From contig CM037593.1 of the NCBI GenBank assembly GCA_021018995.1, positions 35,229,810 to 35,293,809 of the forward strand: a DNA stretch of 64,000 bases, written 5' to 3'. The DNA is from Chloranthus sessilifolius. Its lineage: Eukaryota > Streptophyta > Magnoliopsida > Chloranthales > Chloranthaceae. Numbering within the stretch: the stretch's first letter is position 1; each line of letters starts with the position of its first letter. This document shows, piece after piece, positions 1 to 12,470 of the stretch. The translations under genes and the position numbers were made by a program. The notes beneath the pieces are model-generated. The model worked only from the letters and a program-made list of their open reading frames with translations, was not told where the DNA came from and searched no databases.

Positions 1-1250
1 TTCGTGATGATGGGCAAAGACAGGGCTTCTGAATGTTGTCAATGCATGGCTTGAGCCTCGACCATTTACCTTAATGACTCTTCCGTCATTGGGATCACGG
101 ATATCCACAACTCCGAGGGGCAGCCTTGATGATGATGTATGGCCCTTCCCATCTGGATCTCAATTTGCCGGAAAGAATTTAAGTTTAGAGTTGAATAACC
201 ATACCTTGGACCCGGTATGAACTCTTTCTCATTAAACTCCTATCATGAAATGATTTGACTTTCTCCTTATACAACTGGAGCTTGTATAAGCATCCATCCG
301 CATGACTCTTCCAATTCGGTGAGTTGAAGTTTCTGATTACCAACAGCAGTTAGATCCATATTAAATGTTTTAATAGCCCGTAAAGCTTTGTATTCTAACT
401 CTCGGCAAATGACATGCTTTGCCATAGACCGCCTAAAAGGAGACATTCCAATTGGAGTTTTGTAGGCGCAGATGCCCACAAAGCATCATTAAGCTTAAAG
501 GACCAGGTCCTTTCTGTCCTTCTTCATGCTTTTTTCCAAAATGTATTTGATCTCTATTTGAAATCTCCACTTGTCCACCGGTTTGTGGATGATAGGAGTG
601 GCTACTCTATGAGTGACAGTAGTACTTTTTAATAGAGAGTCAAACCGCAAGGTAGTGGCTCCCCATCACCGATGATGGCTCTGGGAATCCAAATGGAAAA
701 ATGTGGTCTTTGAGGAATCTTAAAACCACTTTGTGATCATTGATTTGGTAGCTATGGCCTCAATCCACTTGGAGACATAGTCCACACTACCAAGATGAAA
801 TTATTTCCATTAGAAGGGGAAAGGGCCCATAAAATCTATGCCCCAAACATCAAACAACTCAACTACCGAGGATTGGTCAGGGCATTGAGTTTCTTTGGAA
901 AATCGCCATTTTTTGGCTTCCGCAAGATTTACAAAGGTTGTAAGGCATCTTTAAAGATTGTGGGCCAATAGAAACCACTCGCAGCAGAATTTTTGCAAAC
1001 TGTTTTATTGAACGAAATGGCCTCCACAGCTGTTCATGACACATTGACAATATGCCGAGAATTCATGGTCCGGACACACTTTCCGATCACTTGGTTCGCA
1101 CAATTTTGAATAGATAAGGATCTTCCCAAATGAAATTTTTAACTTGTGAGAAGAAAAGATCTTTATCCATTCGATTCCAATGTTGAGGAATCACCCAGAG
1201 CCAAGAAGTTGACTATGTTTGCAAACCAAGGATCGTGGGTATTGATGGCA
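1..1250 (-). pseudogene. Integrase region of the left Athila-like element
   Basis: Minus-strand translation gives an integrase core motif (FDVWGIDFMGPFP) near 790-870. A C-terminal integrase tail resembling GPYIIIKAAPRGVVDIRDPNDG lies in about the first 240 bases. The region is degenerate. Confidence 0.7.
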
Positions 1251-1799
1251 AAAAGTTGCTCATCAAATGATTCATTAATGGGTAAGCTATCATCCTCAAG
1301 ATGAGAATTCGGATAAGTGATCAGTACCACATTCTCCACTCCTTTCTTATCCTTAATCAGTAGATCAAACTCGTAATAGGAGGATCCATCCGATTAATCT
1401 GGCTTGGTATCCTTCTTAGATGAAGGTACTTTAGCAAGAGTGGTCAAGAACACCACAATTTGTGAACCTAAAACATAAGACCAATTTTTCCAATGCAAAC
1501 ACAATGGCCAGCAGCTCTTTCTCGCTTGTTGTGTAGTTGAGCTAGGCATCTATCATGGATCGCATAAGCTATGACATGGGAAGCTTATCTTTCCGCCCTA
1601 GGACAGCCTCCTAGGGCATAGTCCGATGCATCACACATCAGCTCAAAGGGCACAATAGTCGGGACGCAAGATGGGAGTCAAATCACATTTCTTAAGGACC
1701 TCAAAGGTCATGCATGCATTCATTAGTAAACACAAAAGGAACATCTTGACACAAAGAAATGACAGAGTGGCTTGGAAATTTTATCAAAATCTTTGATGA

Positions 1800-2760
1800 A
1801 CCTCCTATAAAATCGCATGCCCTAAGAAACTTGGATTTGCTTAATAGCCTTCGGAGGAGGCAAATGTGCAATTAGATCAATTTTGCTTGGTCCACCTCTA
1901 TGCCTTTATGGGAGACCACATGTCCTAGGACAATGCCTTGGTGACCATAAATGACTCTTTCCCAAATTAGAACCAAATTGGTTTCTTCACATCTTTGCAA
2001 CACCAACTTGAGGTGGTGTAAGCATTGGGAAAAGTCGCTCCATAAATTGAAAAGTCATCCATGAAGTTCTCCATGAATTGATCAATCATGTCAAAAGATG
2101 GCATACATGCATCTTTGAAAAGTAGCAGGGCATTGCAAAGACCAAAGGGCATCCTCCTATAGGCAAAAGTGCCAAAGGGCGTGAAGGTGGTCTTTTCTTG
2201 GTCCTTGGTACACAGGATCTGGTTGTAACCAGAGTACCCATCAAGGAAGTAGTAAGCTTTCTCGCAAGCTTATCAAGGATTTGGTCAATGAAGGGAGGGG
2301 AAATGGTCTTTCCTTGTCATGGTATTTAATTTTCAGTAGTCTATGCACCTCCATCCGCTTGTTTGTCCGGTGGACATAAGTTCACCAGATTCACATACAA
2401 AGGATGCCAGATTTCTTAGGCACCACTGTGGGTGCTACCCAAGCAGAATCAAATGGGGTAAATGACCCCAAAGATCTAGCAGACTTGACAACTTCCTTCA
2501 TTACCACTTCTTGCATGTGAGGATTCAACCTTCTTTGCATTTCTCTAGAAGGCTTGCATCCTCTTCCGTGGATCTTATGCATGCATACAAATGGGTTTAT
2601 TCCTCCTAAATCAGCAATGGTCCAATAATTGCTTTCTTGTCCTTTAGAACTACCAGCCTCCTCTTCTTGCTCCTTTGTAAGGGAGGAAGAAATAATCACA
2701 GTAGTGTTTGATGATCTCCAAAAACACATATTTCAGATTTTTGGGGAGCTATTTGAGTTC
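1800..2760 (-). pseudogene. Reverse transcriptase region of the left Athila-like element
   Basis: The segments DLGGINPFVCMHKIH, KPSREMQRRLNPHMQEVV and MPFGLCNA, followed by a FMDDFSIYG-type active-site block, are Ty3/gypsy RT signatures. The RNase H part lies between this and the integrase. Degenerate. Confidence 0.8.
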
Positions 2761-3069
2761 CAATTGTACGAGAAAGAGGGCAGCAAAGGTACCTTGGTAA
2801 CTTGTGGAAGAGGGAGAGGAGGTGTCTCCAAGAGAGAGAACTTGATGATTGGTGAGTGCCTTGCACAAAGCAGACTCCTTTGAATTTGATCTCCTTTTCC
2901 TTCTTTCTTAGTGGATTCCCAATCATTTTTAAATTCGTGGTGGAGTCTTTACCTTGCGAAATGTTTGTAAAGACTCCTCCACCAAATTTCATCAATGATG
3001 TCAACATGGAAACATTCCTCACAGAGAATTGAGGTTGAGTAATGATTATACACATTCAATTTAACTTTC

Positions 3070-3680
3070 ATATTTCCAAAAGACACCTCCATGATGCTGC
3101 ACTGCATTGAATGCATGCATTAGTCAGAGCTGTGAGAATGGTCTTCCTGTAATGACAGGATGGCAAGTGGTACTTTGGTTGGTTCCATGTCCAACACCAA
3201 AAGTCAAATAGGTAGAAAAACTTGTCTACTCCTACCAAAACATCTTCAATCAACCCCATAGGTTTCCTTTCAGATCTGCTGCCTAGTTGTAACACCACTT
3301 GAGTGGGTTTCAATTCTCCCAAACCTAGCTTCTCATAGACGAATAGGGAAGCGGTTGACACTAGCACCAGATCTAGCAAGGCTTTCTCAATGGTGTGCTC
3401 CCCAATGATGCAGGGGATTGTGGGGATTCTGTGGTCTTGCATCTTAGGTGGTGTTGCAATTGATAGCACTTGATTGATTTTCTCCACAAAGAAAGGCCTT
3501 CTTGGATAAATGTATCCTAGATTGCCTTTTGTGAGTGCATACCTCTTTGAGAAATTTTGCATAAGCGAGGACTGCTTTGATTGCATCAAGCGAGGTAGAT
3601 TAATTTTAACTTGCTTGAATGTCTCCATCATTTCCTCAATTTTTGTGTTTCCTTTGTCAAAAGGAGAAACCGACTTCATT
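3070..3680 (-). pseudogene. Retropepsin-like protease region of the left Athila-like element
   Basis: Minus-strand translation shows IPTIPCIIGEHTIEKALLDL followed by YEKLGLGELKPTQVVLQL and GLIEDVLVGVDKF. This is the aspartic protease block and matches the homologous block at 21600-21880. Degenerate. Confidence 0.75.
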
Positions 3681-3899
3681 GCATGGGAAATGGGAGATGA
3701 GGAACAAATTTCTCCTCCTCATCTTTTCAACAATTTTGTTATTTTTTGCTTTTTCATTTTTTTGAATTTTTGATGTAAATCAACAACCTTATTGCTATCC
3801 AAATTGTTCCTGACTTGTTCTTCCTCTTTTTCCTCTTCACTACCCAATCGTGTTGTTTATTATTCTTCCACTTCTCAAAGTAGTCAGCCTTTAATTTCC

Positions 3900-5240
3900 T
3901 CATGGCCATTTGAGGATTCTCGCCCTTAGGATTGTTCACGTTGGTGGGTAGTTTACCCTCTTCTCTCTTAGCCAATGAATTTGAGAGTTGGCCCAGTTTC
4001 TTCAATTTTTTAATGCTCGACTGTGAAGGTTCACGATGAGACAGTAGTTCCAAGATTTTGAAGTGAACTCAAGACCGCTCTTCAAAGGTCGTGATCTAGG
4101 AGGGCAGGCTGGTGCATCACGATGGCTTGTTGTTGGTTAGGTCATGAAAATTTGATTTATTATAAAATTACGATATGGTGAAAGGTGTTTGAAAGGTAAT
4201 TGATTTTGGCCGTCAGTTGCTGGTAATTTCCCGATTCCACCCGAGATTAGGATGAGATCTCCATGGGTAGTCATTCGATTGCATCTGCCCATAAGATTGC
4301 CGCATGAGCTTGTTCCATCATGAGTTCTGAAATTGTGATGCGAAGGACATTGATCAATGGAATGAGTGGGGGACCGCATATCGACATGCCTCTACTCTTG
4401 ACCCATTTGGAGCTTTAAATGAGTCCATCACCTATCAAATTTTGTGGTCAAATTATCCACTTTCCTTTCCAAATCATTGACTTCATAAACTTTCCTCTTT
4501 GTGAATTGGGGATTATTCATCCTATGGATTCTCGTGTCCCTTGGCGTAGATTCTGCCGGGTTGAATTTTCTCCAATCACCTCAAAGAGGTCCCAAACCTC
4601 TTCGTTTTAAAGTAGGTACCTCCACAAGAGGCATCCACCATGTTCTTGCCCTTCGATCGGTTCCTTGATAGAAGCTTTGAACCACCGCCATTTAGGAATT
4701 TGATGGTGAGGCATTGTCTTAATCAGCTTCTTTAAACCTTTCCCATGCTTCATGGAAAGTTTCATTGAGTTTTGGGAAAAGAGATGATGCTTTGTCTCAG
4801 ATTGGCTGGTTTTAGTCATTGGGAAATATTTTGACAAAATTGACATTGCAAATCATTCCATGATGTGATGCTGTTGGTGCTAACATAGATAACCATGCTC
4901 TAGCTTTGTCCTTTAATGAAAAGGAAAGAGCCTAAGTTTGCTTGCCTCGGACCCAAATTTATGTTAAATGTTGTGCATAAAGCCGTAAATTCATCAATGT
5001 GTTTGTAAGGGTCTTCCTTACTCAATCCATGGAATGAAGGCAACATTTGGATGGTGGAGGACTTAATTTCATAATTTCCCTCCATGGGAAATTGAATGCA
5101 AAATGGGGAATTATAAGCACGGGGCAAAGTAGTCTCTTAACAATCTACTCGTCACCCATTTCGCAGATGTCTGTGATGTATGTCGGTTTCTTAGAGTCTT
5201 TCAACTTCAATTTAACGGGAGAATCTCGTGATTGAGGGTT
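3900..5240 (-). pseudogene. Gag region of the left Athila-like element
   Basis: The minus-strand segment near 5127-4900 reads IQMLPSFHGLSKEDPYKHIDEF, matching IQMLPIFHGLANENPHAHLNEF in the complete element at 19850-19920. This is the capsid-like N-terminal part of gag. Degenerate. Confidence 0.7.
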
Positions 5241-5519
5241 CTCCCGCCAAACATACAACTCGAGAGAGAATTTGGTACACAAACTGTTGAATTACGTGCT
5301 TTCCTTTCCTTCTTCATACAATGTAGGCACGTAAATAACAATGTAATTAATAAATGACCGATAAATAAATGAAAATAAACATAGGTCTTATCTATTTTAG
5401 AACAAATTCCAAGAACGCTAAAAAACTTGTTGTCGCCCACATGTGCCTTTTTTATGTGTATTTTGAGAACTAATTAATGAATAATAAGTTACATAATTTT
5501 AAATTATGAAAGAGATATC

Positions 5520-7400
5520 AAGACATATTGAGGGCTAACAATAGCCTGCAATAAGAACAGGCCAATTGTAGTAAGTTTTAAAAGTGAGTATATTAAAGAT
5601 CGTCCACGAGAATTTGTCAATATGAGATAGACCTCCAGATCTCGTATACGATCTCGCTCTATAATTATCTAGAAAGCGATAAAAAGAGAGTGTTGGGTTT
5701 TGTCAATGCTTAACTAAAAGCAAATAAAGAAAAGAACTAACTAACTAATCCAGATTCAAGTTGGGGAAGTGATTAAAATAAATCAAATGGAGAAATAATA
5801 ACTTTTCGTGATTTCGCCTTTGAATTTTAATGGAGAATCTGCAACCAAACAGAGTTGATTCAATCTTCATCCGCTACCAAAGATGAGATGTAAGAGAAAT
5901 AAATCTGAATTAAGGAAGGGTTTAGACTTATGGTTATGATCGTCCACTTAAATGGTCACGATCATCCAATAGTTGTTGACCTATCCTCAATTCGTAACAT
6001 GAACATCACTACAAGTCATCGAACTAGGTTACCAACGCTAATTCAGACAGGGTAATGAATCAAGGAAATTGCATGCAAAGTAGTGAATCTAAAGGAGTCT
6101 AATGCATTAAGGTGATCAATAAGAACCCTTGACATGAATCCAATGGAGAAAACAGCTAAAGAACCTTTAAATTCAATCTTACGAGCACGGCTTTAGAAAG
6201 CCCTCAGACTAGCGCCTTGAATCCGATCTCTTTGGAGTTACAAAAGCACTCTCAAAGAACTCTCAAAAGCAAAACAGAGAAGAAATTACAAGGTACAGAG
6301 TAGACTATCCGACCTAAGGAGGGAAACAGATGAAAACTCAAACTGGATACCCCAATTGGGCAAATGTCTTCTCAATTTATAGCTTTCCTCTATCCTCGCA
6401 TAAGGTCAATTGACCAATCAAGTGCTCAGATCCGATTGCCCAATGGTCATGGAGCACGGGATCCAGATCTGTTCGCCAATGAAAATGCTCGATCCGTTCG
6501 CCAATCAAAGCGTTAGAAGCATCAATTGTATGGGAATTCAAAAGTCTGCTTGAGCTTCTAGAAGTTCCGCCAAGTGATTTCATCTTTTGGTTTTCACGCA
6601 TGGAATATGCCTTTTGGTTTGTGCTTGGAATCTTCCTAATGTCTCTGTGCTTTTTAATTACATTGCGCTGCGGCAGAGTTTATCGAATGCCCTTCAAAGT
6701 GGTCAGAACTCTCAATATGCCATTTCGCAGAGTTTAAGGGTCTTTTCAGAAAGTAGTTTGGCCCCGTAAGTTCTTTTCAGTGTTTTCTTCTTTCAAAGGT
6801 CATTCTTCTATTCGAGGAGTGTTTTCTTCTTCGCAAAGTTCAAGGTTCTTGCTAATTGAAGAGATTCTTTGCTAATTGAGCTTTAGCTTCCATTCTTCTT
6901 GCTAATGGATCCTTCTTCTTCTTCGTGTCTTTTTCTTTTTAGACCTTTTAGCCATTGCCGAGGCTATTTCTTCACCCCTCTTTGAGTTTGACATGCTTGT
7001 CGGCTTTTTGATCATTTTAAGATGGTTTTCGGATTTGGACCTGCCTTTTGGTTAGCCGCAATATGAACACTAAAAGCACTTATTTAGTCTTCTCAAGGGT
7101 CTTTCAAGGCTCATGTTTAGTGAAAATGGTATTTTCACTATTCAATCAGCCAGCATCAAGAAGTCTATCACATTCTGGCAAATCATTCTTCGCAACCCGG
7201 AATCTTCACTGGCTCACCCCATCAGATTCTGAGATTTCACCAGACTCATAACTCATCAGTGATCTGGAAGCCCCACATGTCATTCTTTTAGATTATTTCA
7301 TTCTTTCACTTTCAGAGAATGATACACCTTTTTTAGATTTGTAGTCTTATCCCATATTTTTGATTTTAAGCACATCAATAATAAAGTAAGCACACTAGAA
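5520..7400 (-). mobile_element. LTR-like block A, probably the 5' LTR of the left Athila-like element
   Basis: The block lies just upstream (minus sense) of the gag region. A minus-strand TATA-like CTATAAA sits at 6376-6382, which would divide U3 (to the right) from R-U5 (to the left). Its left part (TTGTAGTAAGTTTT near 5560) and the GTCCACTTAAATGGTCAC stretch near 5945 have counterparts in block B, so A and B are diverged relatives. Exact ends and target duplication could not be fixed. Confidence 0.5.
6376..6382 (-). promoter_or_regulatory. TATA-like box in LTR block A
   Basis: CTATAAA on the minus strand, placed about a kilobase inside the block from its presumed U3 start. This is the expected position for an LTR promoter. 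Confidence 0.35.
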
Positions 7401-7481
7401 ATACTTGTTGATTATTTTTAGTGTGCTTACTTTATTTATTGGTGGTAAAAGCAATTTAAAATCAAAGTAAAATATGGGATG
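7347..7481. repeat. Long imperfect inverted repeat between LTR blocks A and B
   Basis: The left arm runs from TCCCATATTTTTGATTTTAA to AATAAAGTAAGCACACTA. It is mirrored on the right by TAGTGTGCTTACTTTATT and later TTAAAATCAAAGTAAAATATGGGA. The innermost 18 bp of each arm match exactly and the outer parts match with small gaps. The loop is about 20 bp. It marks the junction of two same-strand LTR blocks. Confidence 0.75.
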
Positions 7482-7889
7482 GAATCAGCACAACTGAGAA
7501 ATCCTAGACCTGCAAGATACAGGATCCATTTGTAGCAAGTTTTGATAAGTAAGAGTTTGTCCCACAGGGAAAAGTGATCTACGGCTCCAAGGGAGCCATC
7601 TCTAGTAGTCCCTCCAGATCTGACTACAGATCTGGCAGTCCTAAAAGGAGGAGAGTTTAGAGTCACTTATTCTAAGTATCCTAGGGTAGCATAATGAATT
7701 AACTACAGAAAGGGTTGAGAAGATGGATGGAATGTGGGGAAATAAATATATAAAGGGTGAGAAGTATGCTATTGAGTTCAGATCTGTTGGAATTTATGAC
7801 TCGGATCCAGATCTGCTATTATAGAAATCCTGTCCAATGGCTATATTATCACCAAAGAGGAGAAAGAATCCAACTCATCCCTATACCAT

Positions 7890-8545
7890 GATCCAATCCC
7901 TTAAGGTTATAACCTGTCCACTTAAATAGTCACAAACTATCCCATAGGGGAACCCCAGTCCAGAGATGGGTCAGAACAAGTTAATCATTGTAGGCACTAT
8001 TTCATCTAGGCTACAAGCTCAGGAATCCATAGGGAACCTCGACCTCTAAAGCTCTATGTGTGGGGCTAAGGCTGTATAGGACCATGATAGCCCAAACACA
8101 TAGAACCAGCAAGAGATTGAGTGCCACCTTAGATCTAGCTGTCCATTTCTTGAGTGGGACTACAATGGTCCAGTCACAAGCCTACAATCTCCATAACCAG
8201 ATCAGATCTAACATCTGATGGCGGGTCTATACTAATATAGGGGAGTCTGTCACTATGCAATCTCCTACCAGGCTACAAGCTCAGGCTCGGAGAAGAAGGA
8301 TCCATTTTAGATCGGCGGATTGGATTCACCCTAAGGCTATAACCTATCGACTTGAATGGTCACAGACTATCCCAGAGGGTATCCTCCTCACGGAGCCTAA
8401 AACAAAACAAGAATATTGCTGCCACCACCATGGTCACAAGGCTACCAGCTCAGGCTTCCATGGGGATTTCAGATCTAGTGTGTCCTGTGGTGGGGCTAAG
8501 GCTGTATCGGACTATGATAGCCCAGACACACAGGTAACTTGGATC
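7890..8545 (-). repeat. Direct duplication inside LTR block B
   Basis: About 220 bp near 7890-8110 recur at about 8320-8545. Shared landmarks are a TATAACCTGTCCACTTAAAT-like stretch, AGGCTACAAGCTCAGG-like and GGGGCTAAGGCTGTAT, each spaced about 430-440 bp apart. The copies have diverged by substitutions and small indels. Confidence 0.7.
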
Positions 8546-8864
8546 TGAATGGATCCTTAGAATCAGTCCTCCATTGCTTTGAATCACAACCAAAGCAATG
8601 GCGGATCACAAGGCAACAGCCTTGCACAGAACAGCTTACAAACACATGAAGCCCATAAAAGTACAGCACCCAATCACAAATTCTATTTATCTAATCTCAA
8701 TAAACATCCATAGGCATGGCCAGCAAGTGCTGGGCCATGGAGAGAAGGAAAAAGAAAAAGAAAAACTACTTACAACTACAGAAGAACAGAAAAGAAGAAG
8801 ATCTCAGATCTCTTATCAGTGATCAAGTCTAAAAAAAGGGATCCCTAAACCTAAACCAGGCTTA

Positions 8865-8876
8865 GGTTTATATAGC
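8865..8876 (-). promoter_or_regulatory. TATA box of LTR block B
   Basis: GCTATATAAACC on the minus strand, with about 0.9 kb of putative U3 to its right and about 1.4 kb of R-U5 to its left. Confidence 0.45.
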
Positions 8877-9785
8877 AGTGGGTGTGGCGGTGAATTAGGG
8901 TTAGGAAACCCTAATTTTAGCGATGCCACGTGGCCTATTGATGATCCTTGGATGCCTCAGGGCGCGTGCACAGAGATTTGAGCGTGGGAGTGCGTGCCCT
9001 AATTGCTGAAAATCCTCATAATGTCCACTACAGAATGATGGAAGTTGGAGTTCAGAGCTTCTCCAGGTTGAAGTTGATTCCCAGACTTGTCGCGTGGTAC
9101 CTCTGTTCTTCGCAAGGATGAGTTTGCATTAAAACTTCAGACGTCGCGGGGTTGCAGCTTCTTGATGCTTTGAGCAGTCGCGAGGTAGATAGTTAAGCTC
9201 TCGCTGGATTGGGCTTCGCGAGGTTGGATTGCTGCTTGTGAATGGCGGGGGAACTGCGCGAGCATTCCATTTCACAATAGATCTTCACAAGGCTTCTTTC
9301 TTCCTGAACAGCGCGAGAACTGCGCGAGAAGTTCACTTCTTAATGGAACTTCACGAGGATCCTCGCGATAGCTTTGAGGCTTTTCCAATCGTGTTCTCTT
9401 GACATTTGCATCCGGCTATCGCGCTGACATTACGCCGACAACTTTCCCGATCTTGTCTTTGAATCAGGAGAAGTTGTTGTGAAGTCTTGGGACTTCGCGA
9501 GGACTGCACGAAGCATATTTTTCTAAATCCTCTGGAGCTTTGTCAGCTGCGTGCGGCTTACCTCAGGTCTGGATTCATGGCTCATTCTTCTGAGGGACTT
9601 CTGGTGCCAATCATGGACTCCTTAACAGGATTTATGGCCTTATTACACTACTGTTTATTACCTACAAAAATAGCTTAACAAACATTAATTAGATGGCTAA
9701 GGGTCTAATCAAAGGCTAAGTTAAGGGGTGAAAAGTGGTACTTTTCAGGTCTTAACAAGGAGCAGGTCCCAAACCCACCATCGAA

Positions 9786-10640
9786 ATGATAGAAGATGAG
9801 GAGGAGTTTGAATTTGACCCATCCGATTATATCAGTGATCGGGAGAGTTATATAGCACCATTGTTAATAAACATTGAAGAAAGGAATATCGGGGTAGTTG
9901 AACCCTTGAATTTATCAGATTATTTTCCCAACCCGACTCCGCAATTGGAACCATTGGATCTCAAGGCATATTTTCCATCCACTACACCCGTTAATTATGT
10001 GAATATTAATGCATACCAACCATATACCACAAATTACCCGATAAGCCACCAAGCCCCCAATCCTACACCCGCGCCCACCAGTCATCAATGGCCCGCGCCC
10101 GCCCCTTTTCAACTACCACCATACACCACAACCCCCATCGATTACCACCAAGCCCCCAATCCAATACCCACACCCATCAGTTATCAATGGCCAGCACCCA
10201 CCCCATCACCCCTAATTCAGCCCAACTCCACCACCAATTACCTACCCCATCGACCACCCATCCGCCACCAAAGACCCACCACCTATCAATGGCCTACCTT
10301 ACCACCTTCCTCCAAAGGTGCCTCCACACTCAAGCCTCACAACCCCCATTTGGCCCAACCTCTCGACCCAGCCATCCACTACCATCGAGGTGAATCAAGT
10401 ATTACCCCCACCTCCTGAGCCGACAGTACAAGTGCCTCAAGAACCAAGAATATATTTTTCAGCTTGGACCAACCTATGTCCTCATCAGTCCCAATCGAGC
10501 TATGAACAAACAGATGTCATGCAGCAGAAAGAAAGAAGGGCGAGATTTTGTTACTGTGTCGGGAGAATATCGGAAAGCATCGCATCAAAGAAGACAAGCC
10601 AACCCAAGGGAAGAAAGACAAGTATAACCCTTCGAGAAGA
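9786..10640 (+). pseudogene. Gag-like, proline-rich segment of the Tat element
   Basis: An acidic start (MIEDEEEFEFDPSDY) is followed by a run of Pro/Thr/His-rich repeats such as QAPNPTPAPTSHQWPAP and QAPNPIPTPISYQWPAP. It lies directly upstream of the protease. I infer that it is the C-terminal part of gag or the gag-pol linker; no capsid fold is recognisable. Confidence 0.5.
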
Positions 10641-11330
10641 TGAGTCGAGAACACATATTGGAGACTCAGCTGAGAAGAATGCCGGCCCATATCACTCTAT
10701 GGGATCTGCTGATGACATCCCCACTCCAGGTCAGCCCAGATGAAGTTGGGCAGATAATTGGGCAAGTGATGGCTCCGAATGCCATTTCATTTTCTGATGC
10801 TGATTTGTCGGAGGAAGGGTGTAGCCACTCCAAGTCGTTGAATATAACTGTTGAATCCAGAAACATGGTCATTACCTTAGTACTAATTGACAACGGGTCT
10901 GCATTGAATATATGACCGTTAAGAACCGCCACCAAGATAGGAGTCGATCCCTGCAAGTTAAGGCCCACCAGAACCGGCGCAAGAGGGTTTGACAATACCA
11001 GGAGAGAAATAATGGGAGAAGTTGATCTTGAGCTGTTGATAGGGCCAACGACCTTTTCCATCTTGTTTCAAGTCATGGATATTAAATCTTCCTTTAACTT
11101 ATTATTGGGGCGCCCATGGCTGCACGAGGTCGGAGCCATACCTTCCACTTTGCACCAGAAGCTCAAATTCGTGTCTGGGCATAAAATTATTATAATCATT
11201 GGGGAGGGGCATGGTGAGAAAGAAAAAGCCGCCAATAGTGTTGAAAAACCTAATATGTTGGATGTACCACATACCGTTGAGGACGTCGACCTCCACAGTT
11301 TTGAATACAAAGTGTCGGCAATACTCCCAG
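10640..11330 (+). pseudogene. Aspartic protease region of the Tat element
   Basis: The segments VLIDNGSALNI and FQVMDIKSSFNLLLGRPWLHEVGAIPST are typical of the plant retropepsin-like protease of Ty3/gypsy elements. The region is interrupted. Confidence 0.75.
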
Positions 11331-11339
11331 AGCCCATGG

Positions 11340-11475
11340 AGGGCATCATGTCTAAAACAGGAGGCGGTATGGTAGCAGCAGTGGCAATGCTCCAAAAGTG
11401 GGGCTGTCAGAAAGGAAGGGGTCTGGGACCCAAATTACAAGGTAGAAGAGAGCCAGTTGTGGCTAAGGGATAAAA
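11340..11475 (+). pseudogene. G-patch segment downstream of protease in the Tat element
   Basis: The translation MLQKWGCQKGRGLGPKLQGR fits the G-patch pattern (glycine-rich, hydrophobic-x-x-GW/GC-x-x-G-x-GLG-x-x-x-x-G). G-patch motifs bind nucleic acid or helicases. One follows protease in betaretroviruses, and similar segments appear in plant Tat-type polyproteins as far as I recall. Confidence 0.65.
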
Positions 11476-12470
11476 ATTAAGATTCGGGTTAGGATACAAG
11501 CCCACAGAGGAAGAGATCCGAGAGACCAAAGAGAAAACCAGGGTCGCCGTAGCTGCAAGAGCTCGAGGAATCAACATAGAAGAGAAACCTCGCCCTAGGC
11601 CCCACATCAGGGATTCCTTTGTCAACGCGGGGGTCGTAAAAATTGATCAGAATGGAGTCACCCAGTTGATCCCACATAAACTCAAAGCCCCAGTTCATCC
11701 CACCAATCCCCAGATCTCCCTTCCCAACTTAGAGATAGATTTGGCAGCGTTATCCCTTTTAGAGGAACGACGGTCGGTACCTGAACAAGCTCCCCCTGTG
11801 GTGAATCACCACAAAGCCGTGTTAACATTTGAGGATATCATCTCAGATGAAATGGGGATTAACATGATGGAGGCTGACTCCAATGAGCCATATCAGCCAG
11901 TACCCTCCATCCCAACAGGTAAAGAAGCGGCCCCTCAGGTACGCAACTGGGCATCTTTGCCCCAAACTCTGAAAGTAGGAAGTGGCCTAAAGTTTGGCGC
12001 ATGTTTCCCAAAAAAAATAACCTATAAAAAGTGAGATAAGCCCTTGGCAGGCAATACCCTGTGTATATAGCAACCCGCCTTGCCAAGGGCCTGTCTCCGA
12101 AGAAAACGGAAATCTCAAAAACATAGAAGAGAACAAAAATCTCAAAAACATTGAAAAAATCCAAAGTTCAAAAATATTATCATTTAAAATTCCAGAAAAT
12201 GTCCCATAAAAAGATGCCTTAATCAAAATATCCGTCCCACGTGAAATCAACCCCTTCCATGTAGAAATACAAGAAGAGGTAGGGATCACGAGTCTGGACG
12301 AGGATATCCCCCTCGAGGAGCTCCCCAATGAGCTCCTTGACCGATTTGCCGACTTTGAGCATGGCCCTACCCCCATTGTCGAAGAGACCGAGGATGTCAA
12401 CCTAGGAACTGAGGAAGTTCCCAGAATAACCAAAATCGGAACATCACTGTCCCCTGAGGAAAGGAAAAGC

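Larger units (their letters stand above)
1..5440 (-). mobile_element. Athila-like Ty3/gypsy retrotransposon body, partial, degenerate
   Basis: Read on the minus strand the order is gag (about 5240-3900), protease, reverse transcriptase, RNase H and integrase, which is the Ty3/gypsy order. Gag carries an IQMLPSFHG-type motif, protease is followed by YEKLGLGELKPT, RT has PSREMQRRLNPHMQEVV and MPFGLCNA, and integrase has FDVWGIDFMGPFP. The same signatures occur in the complete element at 17365-28713, so both belong to one lineage, most like Athila. The element is broken in many places (well over ten) and its 3' end lies beyond the left edge. It is a fossil with no expected function. Confidence 0.85.
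7484..9757 (-). mobile_element. LTR-like block B, minus strand
   Basis: The right end reads on the minus strand TGTTAAGACCTGAAAAGTAC. It starts with TG and has a short inverted repeat (GAAAAGT..ACTTTTC) just inside. The complete Athila-like LTR at 17365 likewise opens with TG and a short hairpin. A minus-strand TATA box is at 8865-8876. The left part (TTGTAGCAAGTTTTG near 7534) parallels block A. It abuts Tat element sequence at 9758, so it probably inserted into that element. Left end approximate; no target duplication found. Confidence 0.55.
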
